A DNA stretch of 9,016 bases from Ardenticatenales bacterium (GTDB lineage Bacteria > Chloroflexota > Anaerolineae > Ardenticatenales > Ardenticatenaceae), in the NCBI GenBank assembly GCA_013812995.1, contig JACCSL010000909.1, positions 1-9,016 on the forward strand, written 5' to 3'. Below the pieces are notes generated by a model that did no database searches, had not been told where the DNA came from, and saw only the letters and a list, made by a program, of their open reading frames with translations. The stretch's first letter is position 1. Every line of letters begins with the position of its first letter. The translations under genes and the position numbers were made by a program. Of the stretch, positions 7,234-9,016 are shown piece after piece.

Positions 7234-7791
7234 ATGAGTCAATCCAGGGGGCTGGTTTTGGTGCGCCCTACCCTTGCGCTTCAAATAGAGTATCGGAAGA
7301 TGGTGGAGGAGTTTATCGCGGTAGGCGAGGGGTATCCGTGGAACAACGTCGACCTGGCCCGTGAGGACTTTGCGGCATTCGTGCGGGAACTGGCGGAGGA
7401 GGCGGAGGGCATCAACCTGCCGCCAGGGGTGCCAGCCCAACAAACCTATTGTGGGGTGCTGGAGGATGGGACGGTCGTCGGCGAGATTCGCTTTCGTCCC
7501 TCTCTCTCCCCACCCTATGAGCCGCACAAGGGCCATATTGGCTACAATATCCGCCCCTCGGCGCAGGGCAAGGGATACGCCACGCGGCAACTGGCGCTGC
7601 TGCTGGACGAGGCGCGGCGGCTTGGCCTGCCTGGGGTGCTATTGACCATCGAAGGGAACAATCCCGCGTCGGTCCGGGTCATCGAGAAGAACGAGGGGTG
7701 TTTCTCTCACCAGGTGGTTGACGAGCGCGGGGATGTTGTTTCCTGCTACTGGATAGACTTAGACAAAGTAGACGACTCAGGCGAACAGTAG
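7234..7791 (+). CDS. GNAT-family N-acetyltransferase
   Basis: 185 residues. Transfers an acetyl group from acetyl-CoA to an amine of an unknown substrate, in the cytoplasm. The pyrophosphate-binding motif A is clear: GHIGYNIRPSAQGKGYATRQ (residues 100-119) with the QGKGYA loop at 111-116, followed by a helix (LALLLDEARRLG). Motif B follows, with EGNNPASVRVIEKNEG at 140-155, where N143 and the following helix usually close the CoA site. The N-terminal portion is longer than in minimal GNAT proteins, as in predicted acetyltransferases of the COG3981 type. The ATG is preceded by AAAGGGAGA at suitable spacing. The last 15 bases overlap the convergent gene at 7777-8403. Family is sure; substrate cannot be inferred from the neighbours. 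Confidence 0.92.
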   Translation: MSQSRGLVLVRPTLALQIEYRKMVEEFIAVGEGYPWNNVDLAREDFAAFVRELAEEAEGINLPPGVPAQQTYCGVLEDGTVVGEIRFRPSLSPPYEPHKGHIGYNIRPSAQGKGYATRQLALLLDEARRLGLPGVLLTIEGNNPASVRVIEKNEGCFSHQVVDERGDVVSCYWIDLDKVDDSGEQ

Positions 7792-8403
7792 CAACCGTGA
7801 GTCCCCCAGCGCGGCGGCCTCGTGGCGGGCCAGGGCTTCCTCCCAACTCAGCGCGGCGTCAGCGATACCGATGGCGGCGAGTAGGGCAAAGTGAAAGTCC
7901 AGGGGATGCTGCGTGGCCGAGCGGGGTAGGACGAGGCTGCCATCGCCTAGAGCAGCAAAGAGCTCGGGGTCGGTTGGCTCGAACTCGATGCCTTCCGTCG
8001 AGAAGGCCAATTGCTCTACGTGCTCATTGCTCCGGAAATAGTGGACATCCAGCCCCTCCCCCTGGTAGATACGATAGCCGATGACCCAGGTGCCCTGCTC
8101 CCGCGCAATGAAACTCGCCTGGCGATTGAAGCCGAGGCCGCGCACGGTTTTCTCTGGAAAATACGCTGTCACCCAGGCCCCCTGCTTCGCCAGGAGCGCG
8201 CCGGGCGTGCCAGCCTCTCCCTGCACCAGGTAGTGCTCGCGCACCGCCCTCTCTGCTGCGTCCAGTTCCATCTCGTGAAAGTGCAGGGCGTAGTAGTCGA
8301 GGAAGGGAATGGTTGGCTCGCTCCACTTTGGCACGCTCGGGGTAGGGGGAACTGGGGCGGCTTTCGCTTCTTTCTTTCCGAAACTGAATAATTTTTTGAG
8401 CAT
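7777..8403 (-). CDS. Unrecognised 208-residue protein
   Basis: I do not recognise the family. The protein opens with a basic segment (MLKKLFSFGKKEAKAA) and a Pro-rich linker (17-30), then a compact-looking domain of mixed strands and helices: aromatic-rich DYYALHFHEME (36-46), GAWVTAYFPEKTV (75-87), GTWVIGYRIYQGEG (104-117) and a C-terminal helical part (168-197). No hydrophobic membrane span is long enough, and there is no lipobox. The basic amphipathic start could touch the membrane surface. A purine-rich AAAGGAAAG precedes the ATG by about 10 bases, and a plausible promoter lies at 8462-8490. It is divergent from the PEP-synthase-like gene and overlaps the GNAT gene tail to tail by 15 bases. 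Codon pattern and length support a real gene. Confidence 0.8.
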   Translation of the reverse strand: MLKKLFSFGKKEAKAAPVPPTPSVPKWSEPTIPFLDYYALHFHEMELDAAERAVREHYLVQGEAGTPGALLAKQGAWVTAYFPEKTVRGLGFNRQASFIAREQGTWVIGYRIYQGEGLDVHYFRSNEHVEQLAFSTEGIEFEPTDPELFAALGDGSLVLPRSATQHPLDFHFALLAAIGIADAALSWEEALARHEAAALGDSRLLLFA

Positions 8404-8461
8404 CCTATTCGCTTTCCTTTGCTTTACCGTGTAATGGTTTGACTATTAACATGCCCACAAC

Positions 8462-8490
8462 ATTGTAAGATTTACGCTTGGGGTTCACAA
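8462..8490 (-). promoter_or_regulatory. Candidate promoter for the 208-residue protein
   Basis: On the minus strand TTGTGA (8485-8490, four of six) and TACAAT (8462-8467, five of six) are separated by exactly 17 bases. Transcription would start about 50 bases upstream of the ATG at 8403. The 140-base gap to the divergent gene must also hold the promoter of that gene; only TTGACT at 8439-8444 is suggestive, without a good -10 box. Confidence 0.5.
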
Positions 8491-8529
8491 TGGACTCCGA
8501 GCGTTTTGGAACTTGTACACTTGGCAACC

Positions 8530-8536
8530 AAGGAGG
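8530..8536 (+). promoter_or_regulatory. Consensus ribosome-binding site AAGGAGG deciding a GTG start
   Basis: A near-perfect Shine-Dalgarno sequence seven bases before GTG 8544. It favours that start over the in-frame ATG at 8490. CTTGG (8520-8524) can pair with CCAAG (8528-8532), a small 5-bp hairpin that would partly cover the site. Confidence 0.8.
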
Positions 8537-8543
8537 TATCCCT

Positions 8544-9016
8544 GTGGACCAGCCCCTGATTCTGCCGCTCCATGCAGAGATGGCAAGGATAACCCTCGCA
8601 GCGGTGGGTGGCAAAGGGGCGAATCTGGCGCGCCTGGCGCAGGCCGGGTTCCCTGTCCCGAATGCCTTTCTGTTGACCACCCGCGCCTATCACGAGTTTG
8701 TCGCTGCCAATGCTCTGGATGCGTGGGTTCTGGCAACGGCGCAGGCAGCGGCATACGATGACCCGGCGGCATTGGAAGAGGCCTCGCAAGCAATCCGTGC
8801 TCGCTTCCAGGCAGGGGCGCTGCCGACTACGCTGGCCAAGGCGCTGCGCGTGGCCTATGCGGGGCTGGGAAGCCCGCCCGTCGCGGTGCGCTCCTCCGCC
8901 ACGGCGGAGGACCTGCCGGAGATGTCGTTCGCGGGGCAGCAGGATACCTTTCTCAATATTATCGGGGAGGAAGCGCTGCTGCGGGCCGTGGTGGGCTGCT
9001 GGAGCAGTCTCTGGAC
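8544..9016 (+). CDS. PEP synthase / PPDK-type ATP-binding enzyme, N-terminal part (3'-partial)
   Basis: The visible 157 residues are the start of the PEP/pyruvate-binding ATP-grasp domain (PPDK_N). Hallmarks: GGKGANLARL (22-31), GFPVPNAFLLTTRAY (35-49), VAVRSSATAEDLPEMSFAGQ (113-132), QDTFLNIIG (133-141) and CWSSLW at the cut edge. Full enzymes of this group transfer phosphate from ATP through a swivelling histidine domain. In PEP synthase the product is phosphoenolpyruvate for gluconeogenesis; in the related rifampicin phosphotransferase the acceptor is the drug. The swivel and C-terminal domains lie outside the window, so these cannot be separated here. The GTG start is chosen for the consensus ribosome-binding site; an in-frame ATG at 8490 would add 18 residues without family resemblance. 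It is divergent from the 208-residue protein gene. Confidence 0.92.
   Translation, partial: MDQPLILPLHAEMARITLAAVGGKGANLARLAQAGFPVPNAFLLTTRAYHEFVAANALDAWVLATAQAAAYDDPAALEEASQAIRARFQAGALPTTLAKALRVAYAGLGSPPVAVRSSATAEDLPEMSFAGQQDTFLNIIGEEALLRAVVGCWSSLW

Overview
The window looks like chromosomal DNA of a GC-rich, free-living bacterium. Codon use, the domain architecture of the large sensor kinase and a UrtA-like binding protein placed beside it rather than beside transporter genes suggest a member of the Chloroflexota. This is an inference from style and gene content; no rRNA or marker gene is present to prove it. No mobile element, CRISPR array, tRNA or rRNA was recognised.

Layout. 1-714 (+): nearly complete polar amino acid ABC transporter ATPase, cut at the left edge. 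717-756: strong hairpin terminator facing both ways. 769-1185 (-): small protein with two CxxC pairs. 1283-6744 (-): a signalling operon transcribed right to left, containing a membrane-anchored UrtA-like binding protein, a 1084-residue Cache-HAMP-GAF-histidine kinase-REC-REC hybrid kinase, and two paralogous single-domain response regulators. 6745-7233: a 489-base intergenic stretch that is not empty. It holds three copies of a GACC-N2/4-TCTCAAGG motif just upstream of the operon, a long imperfect palindrome, two very short reading frames that look like the N-termini of antitoxins (ribbon-helix-helix, then MazE/AbrB-like, apparently decayed), and a good sigma70-type promoter with a perfect 7+1+7 palindrome in its spacer. 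7234-7791 (+): GNAT acetyltransferase. 7777-8403 (-): unrecognised 208-residue protein, overlapping the GNAT gene tail to tail. 8544-9016 (+): N-terminal part of a PEP synthase/PPDK-type ATP-binding enzyme, cut at the right edge.

How the genes may work together. The binding protein is probably a dedicated receptor for a urea-, amide- or amino-acid-like ligand. It is held on the outer face of the membrane by an uncleaved N-terminal helix and may report to the neighbouring kinase, as LuxP/LuxQ and TorT/TorS do. The kinase could pass phosphate to its own two receivers and to the two CheY-like proteins. None of the four receivers has a visible output domain and no HPt domain is encoded in the window, so the final output lies elsewhere. 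The most unusual parts are this transporter-less receptor-kinase-receiver operon and the regulatory and antitoxin-remnant region upstream of it.
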